From Blattabacterium cuenoti (GTDB lineage: Bacteria > Bacteroidota > Bacteroidia > Flavobacteriales > Blattabacteriaceae): a stretch of DNA of 64,000 bases. A program made the position numbers and the translations under genes. The first letter of the stretch is position 1. Every line of letters starts with the position of its first letter. The DNA is taken from positions 186,001 to 250,000 of the forward strand of contig NZ_CP059206.1 of NCBI RefSeq assembly GCF_014252015.1. Direction: 5' to 3'. Under the pieces are notes generated by a model. It saw nothing but the letters and a program-made list of their open reading frames with translations, had not been told where the DNA came from and did not search any database. Shown here piece after piece: positions 45,344-52,943 of the stretch.

Positions 45344-45919
45344 TCAACTTAAATTCAACCAATTATCTATAATTTTTTCACCATATGGAGTTAAAATAGA
45401 TTCTGGATGAAATTGTACTCCGCGTACATCATAAAATTTATGACGTAAAGCCATAATTTCTCCTTTATCTCCAATAGCTGTAATTTTAAGTTCTTCAGGA
45501 AAATTTTTTTGAGATATAATCCAAGAGTGATAACGTCCTACTTGAATCTCTGTAGGTAATTTTTGAAACAAAATTTCTTGTGGATCTACAATTTTGATTA
45601 AACTAGATATTCCATGATAAACCTCTTTTGTATTTAGAAGAGTAGCTCCAAATACTTCGCCTATAGCTTGTTGACCTAAACAAACTCCAAAAATACTTTT
45701 AGTAGAAGCAAAAGTTTTTACTAAAGGTTTTAATATATGCGCTTCATCAGGTATTCCAGGACCCGGCGAAAGAATAATTTTATTATATTTTTCTATGTCC
45801 GCAAGTTTAATTTCATTGTTTCTAGATACTTGTATAGGGTTTTTTGTTAATTTTTTTACAACATGAACAAGATTATAAGTAAAAGAATCATAATTATCCA
45901 AAATCAGTATTTTATTCAT
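45344..45919 (-). CDS. trpG: Anthranilate synthase component II (glutamine amidotransferase)
   Basis: TrpG supplies ammonia from glutamine to TrpE. The 191-residue class I amidotransferase has ILILDNYDSFTYNLVHVV, KIILSPGPGIPDEAH, IFGVCLGQQAIGEVFG (nucleophile Cys about 80), GRYHSWI and RGVQFHPESILTPYG. It lies 6 bases after trpE and is separate from trpD. Confidence 0.97.
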   Translation of the reverse strand: MNKILILDNYDSFTYNLVHVVKKLTKNPIQVSRNNEIKLADIEKYNKIILSPGPGIPDEAHILKPLVKTFASTKSIFGVCLGQQAIGEVFGATLLNTKEVYHGISSLIKIVDPQEILFQKLPTEIQVGRYHSWIISQKNFPEELKITAIGDKGEIMALRHKFYDVRGVQFHPESILTPYGEKIIDNWLNLS

Positions 45920-45925
45920 AATACT

Positions 45926-47344
45926 TCATATATTTTTAGCTAGTTCTATAGCTTTAAATAAGGCCATAAGCTTATTATTTACTTCTTCTAACTCTTTTTC
46001 TTCCTTAGAATCAGAAACAATACCTGCCCCAGCTTGAAAAAATAGAATATTATTTTTACTCACAAAAGAACGAATAACTATGGCTGTATTAATACAAGAG
46101 TTATTAAAACCAAAAAAACCAATTGCTCCTCCATAGACCCCTCTATGTTGATTTTCAATTTTATCAATAAGTTCCATAGCTTTATATTTAGGAGCTCCAG
46201 AAAGAGTCCCTGCAGGAAAAGTATCTCCAAATACTTTTATCATTGATATATTATCTTCTAATTCTCCAGATACTTTAGATACCATGTGTAATACATGAGA
46301 AAAAACTTGAATTTCTTTAAATCCTTCTACTTTTACATTAAAAGAATTTTTACTCAGATCATTTCTAGCTAAGTCTACTAACATGACATGTTCTGCATTT
46401 TCTTTCGGATTATTTACGAGATTTTCGGATAATTTTTTATCCTTATTTTCATCACCTGATCTTCGTATTGTTCCTGCTATTGGATTAATATAGGCTATTT
46501 GGTTATTAATGATGAGTTGAGATTCTGGAGATGAACCAAACAATTTATAGTTTCCATAATCAAAATAAAAAAGATATGGAGAAGGATTTATAAATCGCAA
46601 AGCACGATATACATTAAATTCATCTCCTTTAAATTTTTGTTGAAATTGACGGGATAATACAATTTGAAATACATCTCCACGTAAACAAGCTTTAATTCCT
46701 AGAGATACCATTTTTTTATACTCTAAATCTGTTACATTTGAATAACGATTTCCAACAGATTTAAATGGAAAAGATGGAAAACTTCTCTTTTTTATTAACT
46801 CTATTAATTGATTTATAGAAGTTTTTTTTTCTATATCAGGAATATCAGGAAATTGATGTTCAATTAAATATATTTCATGATGAAAATGATGAAACACAAT
46901 CAAGTTGCTATAAAAACCAAATCGTATTTTTGGAAGATTATATATTTCTTTAATTGGAGCATGAAATTGAATATTTTCAAAATATTGAATACTATCATAA
47001 GATATATATCCATATAAACCTGAGTAAGAAATAGTCGTATTTGAACTTTCAAATTTTTTAAAAAAATCCTCAATTAAAATTTGTAGATCTAATTTATCGT
47101 TTATAAAAATATGTTTATGAACACAATTAGGATATGAGATTCGCAAAACATCATTATCTAAAATAAGTTCAGAAATAGGATTAATACAAAGAATAGAAGA
47201 ATTATCTTTGGAAATTTGATAATCAGAAGATTCTAATAATAATGTATTAGGAAAAATATCTCTTAGTTTTAAATATAATTCTATTGGTGTAGTACTATCA
47301 GCCAAAATTTTTTTCTGAATAGTTATAAAATTAAATTTAAACAT
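45926..47344 (-). CDS. trpE: Anthranilate synthase component I
   Basis: TrpE makes anthranilate from chorismate, the committed step of tryptophan synthesis. The 472-residue protein has an N-terminal segment with the LLLES motif (about 35-39), which in characterised TrpE forms part of the tryptophan feedback site. The chorismate-binding domain follows with IVLSRQFQQKFKGDEF, PSPYLFYFDYGNYKLFGSSPE, PIAGTIRRSGDE, HVMLVDLARNDL, FPAGTLSGAPKYKAMELI and RGVYGGAIGFFG. ETL-like acidic residues near the C-terminus (KEEKELEEVNNKL) complete the site. It heads the trpE-G-D-C-F-B-A operon. Confidence 0.97.
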   Translation of the reverse strand: MFKFNFITIQKKILADSTTPIELYLKLRDIFPNTLLLESSDYQISKDNSSILCINPISELILDNDVLRISYPNCVHKHIFINDKLDLQILIEDFFKKFESSNTTISYSGLYGYISYDSIQYFENIQFHAPIKEIYNLPKIRFGFYSNLIVFHHFHHEIYLIEHQFPDIPDIEKKTSINQLIELIKKRSFPSFPFKSVGNRYSNVTDLEYKKMVSLGIKACLRGDVFQIVLSRQFQQKFKGDEFNVYRALRFINPSPYLFYFDYGNYKLFGSSPESQLIINNQIAYINPIAGTIRRSGDENKDKKLSENLVNNPKENAEHVMLVDLARNDLSKNSFNVKVEGFKEIQVFSHVLHMVSKVSGELEDNISMIKVFGDTFPAGTLSGAPKYKAMELIDKIENQHRGVYGGAIGFFGFNNSCINTAIVIRSFVSKNNILFFQAGAGIVSDSKEEKELEEVNNKLMALFKAIELAKNI

Positions 47345-47367
47345 GATTTATGGTATTTTGACATGAT

Positions 47368-47395
47368 AAAAAAAGGCCGTCATAAAGACAAGCCT
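47368..47395 (-). terminator. Terminator-like hairpin in the trp operon leader
   Basis: On the minus strand AGGC-UU-GUC pairs with GAC-G-GCCU around a UUUAU loop (47395-47374), giving seven base pairs, five of them G-C, with a small internal loop. Six U follow directly (47373-47368). The trpE ATG is at 47344, about 24 bases beyond. The position between a candidate promoter and trpE makes it a candidate attenuator. The opposite strand lacks a T-run, so it is oriented for the trp transcript. Confidence 0.6.
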
Positions 47396-47469
47396 CAAAA
47401 TATTGATAATACAATATTTAACTTAATTGAAGAATACCATTTACTTTAGAAATGACATTTACATCATGT

Positions 47470-47477
47470 CAAATATA
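47470..47477 (-). promoter_or_regulatory. Candidate -7 box of the trp operon with overlapping inverted repeat
   Basis: Minus-strand TATATTTG is a full -7 match; transcription from it gives a trpE leader of about 120 bases. The 11-mer TTTGACATGAT overlaps this box and recurs in inverted orientation at 47357-47367, just after the leader hairpin. The promoter copy is itself part of an imperfect palindrome, TTGACATGATGTAAA. This could be an operator, but no TrpR-like regulator is in the window. Confidence 0.5.
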
Positions 47478-47523
47478 AATAAATTTTTTCTATTTGGACA
47501 TATTATAATTCTATTATATTATT

Positions 47524-49371
47524 ATGAAAATATTCTTTTTAACTTTTTTTCTTTTTATATTTTCTAATTCTAATAATATGGAAGAAAAAATCCCATTAAT
47601 ATATTCCGACGAAAAAAAAGAAGAAGAAGAAAATGTGAAGTTTTATCATCCTACTTCTCAAGATTATAAATTTTGGACGGAAGAAATAAACCTAAAAAAA
47701 ACTTTTGGAGAAAAAGATTTTTCTATAAAAAAATATTATTCTCATAATTTTTTTAAAGAGGATTATATTGGATTCTTTTTCAAAAATGAAAAATATTTTT
47801 TTATTCCTTATGAAAAATTCATGAAAAAAAGTTTTAATGAAAATATGCCTAAAAAAATGCTTTTTTTTAAAGATCCTTTTTTTTATCGTGAAAAAATTCA
47901 ATATTTCGATGTAAAAACTCCTATTTCAGAAATTTTTTATATAAATGATTTTTTTAGAGAAAAAACATTAGGTGGTTTTTTTTCTCATAATTTTAATGAA
48001 AAAATTAATTATTCCATGGAATATAGGAATTCTTATTTGAAAAATGAACCGGATTTAAAAAAAAGTCAAGATTTAGTATTAACCACTTTCAACTATCAAG
48101 ATCAAAATGATTATAATTATAAATTGTGGGGACATTACATTTACCAAAAATTTGATACCATAGATAAAGAAGAAGTTCAAAAATGGAATAGTAGAAATTC
48201 TAAAGATATTTTTTCATATTCATATCATAAAAAATTAATTCATAGTAGATTTTATGTGAGTCTTATTCAAAAAATTTTTTCTTTAAAAGAAAAATCATTA
48301 TTCTTGAAGTCTTATATGGAATACGAAAAATATTATAAAAATCATTCTTTTCATTATCCCTATAAATTCGATTCTACTCAAGATTTGCAAAAAAAAAAAA
48401 TAAATCATTCTTACTTGAGAAATGGTTTATTTTTAATTTTTAATCAAAGAAAAATGAATATAGAAATAGGATCTGTTTTTGATAAAATATATTATAAATT
48501 ATTTAATAATGTATTTAATAACTATAAAAATAAAAATATAAATAATTTTTCAATACAAACCAAAATAAATTATCCTATTAATAATGTTTTCAAATTTTAT
48601 TCAAACGTAAAATGGATGTTAGAAAATAATAGCATTAAAAAGTCTAATTATGAGGCTGATATCATGTTGAATGCATTTTTATTTTCAAAATTTTTCTTTA
48701 TAACTCAATTTAATATTGTTGAAAATGATAATGGAATTTATAATAATTTGATTTCTAATCGTATTTTTAATACAAATCAAGATTTTTGTATCGGTAGAGA
48801 AAAAGCCATAGATTTTTCTTTAAGTTCTTACGATAAAAAAAATCATATTTCTTTTTATATATCTAGATTGAATCATTCTTTTAAACATAAAGAAATGGAA
48901 AAATTTTTATATAATAAGGACATTCAGTTATATGGATTTAAAATAAAATCTACACACAGTATATGTAAATTTCAGTTTAATAACATTTTCCTATATCAAA
49001 AATATAATTATAATCCACCAATTTTTTATATTCCAAATTTTATATCAAGAAGCACAATATTTTATGAAGATAATTACTTTGAAAAAGCCTTATTTATGCA
49101 AATAGGTTTTTCTTTTCATTATTTCAGTAAATTTTATCATAAAAAAATTCATTATCCTTTTAATTTTCAATCTTATTTTTTTGATAAAGAGTATATTTCT
49201 AATAAAAGAATTGATAAAATTCCTTTTATAGATTATTTCTTAAATTTTAAGATATACAGAACTGTATTTTATTTCAGTATTCAAAATATGGGTTTTTATA
49301 ACATTTATAATCCTAATAATAATAATAAATGGTTTATTCAAACTGGTTTTTTGTGGAATCTTTTTACTTGA
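47524..49371 (+). CDS. Putative outer-membrane porin (Porin_10-like)
   Basis: The 615-residue protein has an N-terminal signal peptide (IFFLTFFLFIFSNSNN). It then follows the pattern of flavobacterial putative porins of the Porin_10 type: KKYYSHNFFKEDYIGFFF, then YFDVKTPISEIFYINDFFREKTLGGFFSHNFNEKINYSMEYRN. Alternating aromatic strands run to the end (FFLNFKIYRTVFYFSIQNMG), suggesting a beta-barrel in the outer membrane. Residue composition is heavily skewed to Phe, Tyr, Lys and Asn, indicating relaxed or rapid evolution. The coding region includes an in-frame run of 12 A at 48389-48400. The assignment rests on pattern recognition; confirmation needs a profile search. Confidence 0.72.
   Translation: MKIFFLTFFLFIFSNSNNMEEKIPLIYSDEKKEEEENVKFYHPTSQDYKFWTEEINLKKTFGEKDFSIKKYYSHNFFKEDYIGFFFKNEKYFFIPYEKFMKKSFNENMPKKMLFFKDPFFYREKIQYFDVKTPISEIFYINDFFREKTLGGFFSHNFNEKINYSMEYRNSYLKNEPDLKKSQDLVLTTFNYQDQNDYNYKLWGHYIYQKFDTIDKEEVQKWNSRNSKDIFSYSYHKKLIHSRFYVSLIQKIFSLKEKSLFLKSYMEYEKYYKNHSFHYPYKFDSTQDLQKKKINHSYLRNGLFLIFNQRKMNIEIGSVFDKIYYKLFNNVFNNYKNKNINNFSIQTKINYPINNVFKFYSNVKWMLENNSIKKSNYEADIMLNAFLFSKFFFITQFNIVENDNGIYNNLISNRIFNTNQDFCIGREKAIDFSLSSYDKKNHISFYISRLNHSFKHKEMEKFLYNKDIQLYGFKIKSTHSICKFQFNNIFLYQKYNYNPPIFYIPNFISRSTIFYEDNYFEKALFMQIGFSFHYFSKFYHKKIHYPFNFQSYFFDKEYISNKRIDKIPFIDYFLNFKIYRTVFYFSIQNMGFYNIYNPNNNNKWFIQTGFLWNLFT
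48389..48400. repeat. Homopolymer A12 inside the porin gene
   Basis: Twelve consecutive A encode Lys-Lys-Lys within DLQKKKINHS. The frame is open only with this length (or length changed by three). One-base slippage would truncate the barrel at about half length. Confidence 0.95.
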
Positions 49372-49425
49372 TTACAAAATTTCTCTGTAAAAAAATGTAA
49401 TTTTATTTGTCGAGAGTTAATAAAA

Positions 49426-50097
49426 ATGAAAAATTTTTTTTATTTTATATTATTCTTTTTGATATCATGGTTCTCTTTTTCAAAGGAAAAAAGGAAAGAA
49501 AATGTAAATGTAATTGAATATGTTAAAAAATATGCTGTTTTTGCTATTGAAGAAATGGAAAAATTTGGAATTCCAGCTAGTATTAAATTGGGTCAAGGTA
49601 TTTTAGAATCTTCTAGCGGAAACAGTTCTTTGTCTAAAGCAACAAATAATCATTTTGGAATTAAATGTGGAAAAAATTGGATGGGGGATGTTTATTACCA
49701 TGATGATGATTTTCCGAAAGAATGTTTTCGAAAATATGATTCTGTGCAAGAATCTTTTCATGATCATTCTAAATTTTTACAACAACCACGTTATTCTAAA
49801 TTGTTTCTTCTTAAAAAAGAAGATTATCAAGCTTGGGCTACGGAACTTAAAAAAGCAGGTTATGCTACATCCTTAAATTATGCAGATTTATTAATTGATC
49901 AAATAGAAAAATATTATTTATGGAAGTTTGATCAAAAGACTTCTTGTAGTATAGAAAAAAGAATCAATCAATATTTGAATTATATAATGTTAATGCATAA
50001 AAATAAAGATTCATTTTTAAGAATGTTGGGTAAAAAACTGCGTTTTTTTTATAAAATATTTTTGTTAATTACAAATAAAAAGAAAATTGAATCGTGA
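49426..50097 (+). CDS. Peptidoglycan hydrolase, glucosaminidase (GH73) domain
   Basis: The 223-residue protein has a signal peptide (FFYFILFFLISWFSFSKEK) and a GH73 beta-N-acetylglucosaminidase domain at about 30-165. The domain includes FGIPASIKLGQGILESSSGNSSLSKATNNHFGIKC with the likely catalytic Glu in ILESS, FRKYDSVQESFHDHSKFL and YSKL...AWATELKKAGYATSLNYADLLIDQIEKYYLW. Free-living Bacteroidota relatives usually carry C-terminal LysM repeats; none is seen in the Lys-rich tail here. The enzyme probably trims septal or lateral peptidoglycan in the periplasm. Confidence 0.88.
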   Translation: MKNFFYFILFFLISWFSFSKEKRKENVNVIEYVKKYAVFAIEEMEKFGIPASIKLGQGILESSSGNSSLSKATNNHFGIKCGKNWMGDVYYHDDDFPKECFRKYDSVQESFHDHSKFLQQPRYSKLFLLKKEDYQAWATELKKAGYATSLNYADLLIDQIEKYYLWKFDQKTSCSIEKRINQYLNYIMLMHKNKDSFLRMLGKKLRFFYKIFLLITNKKKIES

Positions 50098-50127
50098 AAT
50101 TATTCTTAGAATTAAAATTTATTGAAT

Positions 50128-50523
50128 ATGAACCCGAATAATTTAAGGTATAGCAAAAATCATGAATGGATAGGTATACTAAATGATAAGAATCAAGCTT
50201 ATGTAGGTATTACTCATTTTGCTCAAAATGAGTTAGGAGATATTGTTTATTTGGATATAGAAGATTCTATGATAGGTAAAAAAATAAAAGCCGAAAATTC
50301 ATTTGGAACAATCGAAGCGGTAAAAACGGTTTCGGATTTGTTTATGCCTGTTTCTGGCAATATTATAGAAATTAATAATAAATTATTATCTCAACCAGAA
50401 CTAATTAATAAAAGCTCTTATAATGAAGGATGGATCATCCGGATAGAAATCCTATATATAAAAGAATATGATGCATTAATGTCTTCAGAAGAATACAAAA
50501 AATTCATACATAAGTCTAATTAA
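50128..50523 (+). CDS. gcvH: Glycine cleavage system H protein
   Basis: GcvH carries the lipoyl arm that shuttles the aminomethyl group between the P, T and L proteins. The first ATG is at 50128, giving 131 residues. The protein has LRYSKNHEWIGI, YVGITHFAQNELGDIVYLDIE and the lipoyl-lysine motif in FGTIEAVKTVSDLFMPVSG (K66). NEGWIIRIEI lies near the C-terminus. The gcvP and gcvT genes are not in the window. ccoI follows 14 bases later. Confidence 0.97.
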   Translation: MNPNNLRYSKNHEWIGILNDKNQAYVGITHFAQNELGDIVYLDIEDSMIGKKIKAENSFGTIEAVKTVSDLFMPVSGNIIEINNKLLSQPELINKSSYNEGWIIRIEILYIKEYDALMSSEEYKKFIHKSN

Positions 50524-50525
50524 TT

Positions 50526-50531
50526 AGGAGA
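50526..50531 (+). promoter_or_regulatory. Shine-Dalgarno site of ccoI
   Basis: AGGAGA lies 6 bases before the ATG at 50538. Clear Shine-Dalgarno sequences are scarce in this window, as is usual in Bacteroidota, so this one stands out. It supports the ATG chosen for the P-type ATPase. Confidence 0.7.
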
Positions 50532-50537
50532 TCAAAC

Positions 50538-52775
50538 ATGAAAAAACAGAAAATTTTTGATTTTCTTGATGATGAAAAAATTGCAAATAAAATAATTGAT
50601 TTTAATCATAAAAATATTACCACAGTTCGTTTTTTAATTCCTTCTATTCATTGTAGCTCTTGTGTTTTTATTTTAGAAAGTTTATCTAAATCACATCAAA
50701 ATATTTTTGATTCTACTGTTGATTTTTGTAGTAAACAAATTTGGATCACGTTTAATAACACTGAATTTAAACTTAGTGATATAGCTAAGTTACTTGATAA
50801 TATAGGATATGGACCTTCTGTAGATTTTGAATCTATAGAAAATACAAATCATAATTCAAATGATCGAAAACTAATAGGAAAACTGGCTATTTCTTTTTTT
50901 TGTTTTGGTAATATTATGCTTTTAGCTATACCAGAATATGTGGGTGCTCAACAAGATATATGGTTTATGGAAAACCGAAATTTTTTTCGCTATTTAATGT
51001 TAATTTTGTCTTTGCCAGTAGTCACGTTTTCTTTTTATGATCATATAAAATATGCTGTATTAGGATTGAAAAAACATGTTTTGAATATGAATGTTCCAAT
51101 TTCTATTGGAATATTAGTTCTTTTTTTATGGAGTTGTTATGAAATTTTTTTTGATTTAGGTTCGGGTTATTTTGATAGCCTTTCTAGTTTTTCATTATTT
51201 TTACTTATCAGTAGAATATTTCAAATACATACTCATAATAAAATTCAATCTTTCGATAAGAATTATAAATCTTGTTATCCAGTTTTGATAACAAAAGTCC
51301 ATAGTACAAAAAATGAAAGAGAAGAAAAAATTTTGCTTTCTTCTTTGAAAAAAGGAGATCTCATTTTAATCAGAAATGAAGAAATTATTCCTGTTGATTC
51401 TATATTAATGAAAGGAAACGCTGTATTAGATAATAGTTTTATAACAGGAGAATCCTACTTAATAAATAAAAAAATGGGAGAACGAATTTATGCTGGTTCT
51501 AAACAAAAAGGAGAAGCTATCATTATAAAAGTTATCAAGAATGTAGATCACAGTTATTTAAGTTTGTTATGGAATAAGAATAAATCTAATCAGTATCGTC
51601 ATAAAAAATTATTCTATTTAAATTCAATAACAACTAGATTTAGTCAATATTTTACTCCTATTGTTTTGGTTATTTCCATTATTACTGGAGTATATTGGTC
51701 TTTTAGTAATGATGTTTCAAAAATTTTTCAGACAGTTTTTTCAGTTTTAATTGTGACTTGTCCTTGCGCTTTAGTTCTTTCTACTCCATTAATTTTTGGA
51801 AATATTATACGTTTTTTTTCTAAAAAGGGTCTTTATATAAAAGACATTTATACAATGGAAAGAATTTCTTCATCTGAAACTTTAATTTTTGATAAAACAG
51901 GAACTATCACTGACCCTAATAAAGAAAAAATATATTTTGTAGGAAATATGAAAAATGAAGAAAAAAAAATTATAGCTTCTTTATTAAAAAATTCAAGTCA
52001 TCCTTTAAGTCAAAGAATATTATCAGAATTGTCTATAAAAGATTTTTATTTTGTAAAAAATTTTAGAGAAATCATAGGAAAAGGATTAGAAGGAATCATC
52101 CAAAATATACCTGTTAAAATCGGTTCTCCAAAATATTTAGGCATTACAAAAAGAACAAACGAAATTAATCAAACAACAGTATTTATTTCTATAAATAATA
52201 AATTTGTAGGTTATTTTTTATTTAGAAACTATTATCGTAAGGGAATAGAAAAAATGTTTCAAGATTTAAAAAAATATAAAATTATTATTCTTTCTGGAGA
52301 TCATAATGAATTAGAAAAAAAATATTTAAAATCGTTTTTACCAAAATCAAGTAAGGTTTTTTTCAATCAAAGTCCAGAAAATAAATTAGATTATGTTAAA
52401 AAATTACAAGATAAAGGAGAAAAAATTATAATGTTTGGAGATGGAATTAATGATTGTGCTGCATTAAATCAAAGTGAAGTAGGAATTGCTGTATCGGAAA
52501 ATCCAACTGGTTTTTTTCCAAGTTGTGACGCTTTTATGCAATCCAATTGTTTGAATAAAATTTTTTTATTTTTAAAAGTATCCAGAATATCTAAAAAATT
52601 AGTATTTATAAATTTTATGATTAGTTTATTTTACAATAGTGTAGGAATTTTTTTTGCCGTTACCGGTAATTTAAAACCTTTTATAGCCGCTATTTTAATG
52701 CCTTTAAGTTCTTTTTCTGTTATTTTTTTTTCTATTATATCTACTTGGATAGTTTCTCGCAAATTCATATTTTAA
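50538..52775 (+). CDS. ccoI: Heavy-metal (copper) P-type ATPase, CcoI-like, lacking the N-terminal Cys-rich domain
   Basis: The product is a P1B-type ATPase that supplies copper for cbb3 oxidase assembly. The 745-residue protein has an N-terminal HMA domain with IHCSSC (C39, C42), eight membrane segments including the intramembrane metal motif VTCPCALVLSTPL, and the phosphorylation motif FDKTGTI. SSHPLSQRIL, an HP-type motif, and GDGINDCAAL are also present. Flavobacterial CcoI proteins usually carry about 75 further N-terminal residues with Cys clusters; this one begins right after that domain. Its position before ccoS and ccoNO fixes the role. Confidence 0.92.
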   Translation: MKKQKIFDFLDDEKIANKIIDFNHKNITTVRFLIPSIHCSSCVFILESLSKSHQNIFDSTVDFCSKQIWITFNNTEFKLSDIAKLLDNIGYGPSVDFESIENTNHNSNDRKLIGKLAISFFCFGNIMLLAIPEYVGAQQDIWFMENRNFFRYLMLILSLPVVTFSFYDHIKYAVLGLKKHVLNMNVPISIGILVLFLWSCYEIFFDLGSGYFDSLSSFSLFLLISRIFQIHTHNKIQSFDKNYKSCYPVLITKVHSTKNEREEKILLSSLKKGDLILIRNEEIIPVDSILMKGNAVLDNSFITGESYLINKKMGERIYAGSKQKGEAIIIKVIKNVDHSYLSLLWNKNKSNQYRHKKLFYLNSITTRFSQYFTPIVLVISIITGVYWSFSNDVSKIFQTVFSVLIVTCPCALVLSTPLIFGNIIRFFSKKGLYIKDIYTMERISSSETLIFDKTGTITDPNKEKIYFVGNMKNEEKKIIASLLKNSSHPLSQRILSELSIKDFYFVKNFREIIGKGLEGIIQNIPVKIGSPKYLGITKRTNEINQTTVFISINNKFVGYFLFRNYYRKGIEKMFQDLKKYKIIILSGDHNELEKKYLKSFLPKSSKVFFNQSPENKLDYVKKLQDKGEKIIMFGDGINDCAALNQSEVGIAVSENPTGFFPSCDAFMQSNCLNKIFLFLKVSRISKKLVFINFMISLFYNSVGIFFAVTGNLKPFIAAILMPLSSFSVIFFSIISTWIVSRKFIF

Positions 52776-52779
52776 CTTT

Positions 52780-52935
52780 ATGCCTATGGACATATTAATT
52801 ATTATGATATTATCTAGTATTTCTTTGGGAGCATTTTTTCTTATATTTTTTTTAGTGGCTCTTTATTCTGGTCAATTTGATGATTATGAATCTCCTAGTA
52901 TTAGAATTTTAATTGATGATTTTGAAAAAAATTAA
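52780..52935 (+). CDS. ccoS: Cytochrome cbb3 oxidase assembly protein CcoS
   Basis: This 51-residue ORF starts MPMDILIIMILSSISLGAFF, with one N-terminal membrane helix (about 4-28). It continues VALYSGQFDDYESPSIRILI, the characteristic CcoS motif in which a Gly-Gln-Phe-Asp-Asp run follows the helix. CcoS is needed for cofactor insertion into cbb3 oxidase. It lies 4 bases after ccoI and 8 bases before the ccoNO ATG, exactly where CcoS is expected. I translated it directly from the sequence. Confidence 0.93.
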   Translation: MPMDILIIMILSSISLGAFFLIFFLVALYSGQFDDYESPSIRILIDDFEKN

Positions 52936-52943
52936 ATTTTTTG

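Noticed and set aside
47400..47470. Short leader frames upstream of trpE (MSFLK, MVFFN) as a Trp leader peptide
   Set aside because: Neither contains a Trp codon and no longer frame exists, so there is no basis for calling a classical trpL peptide.
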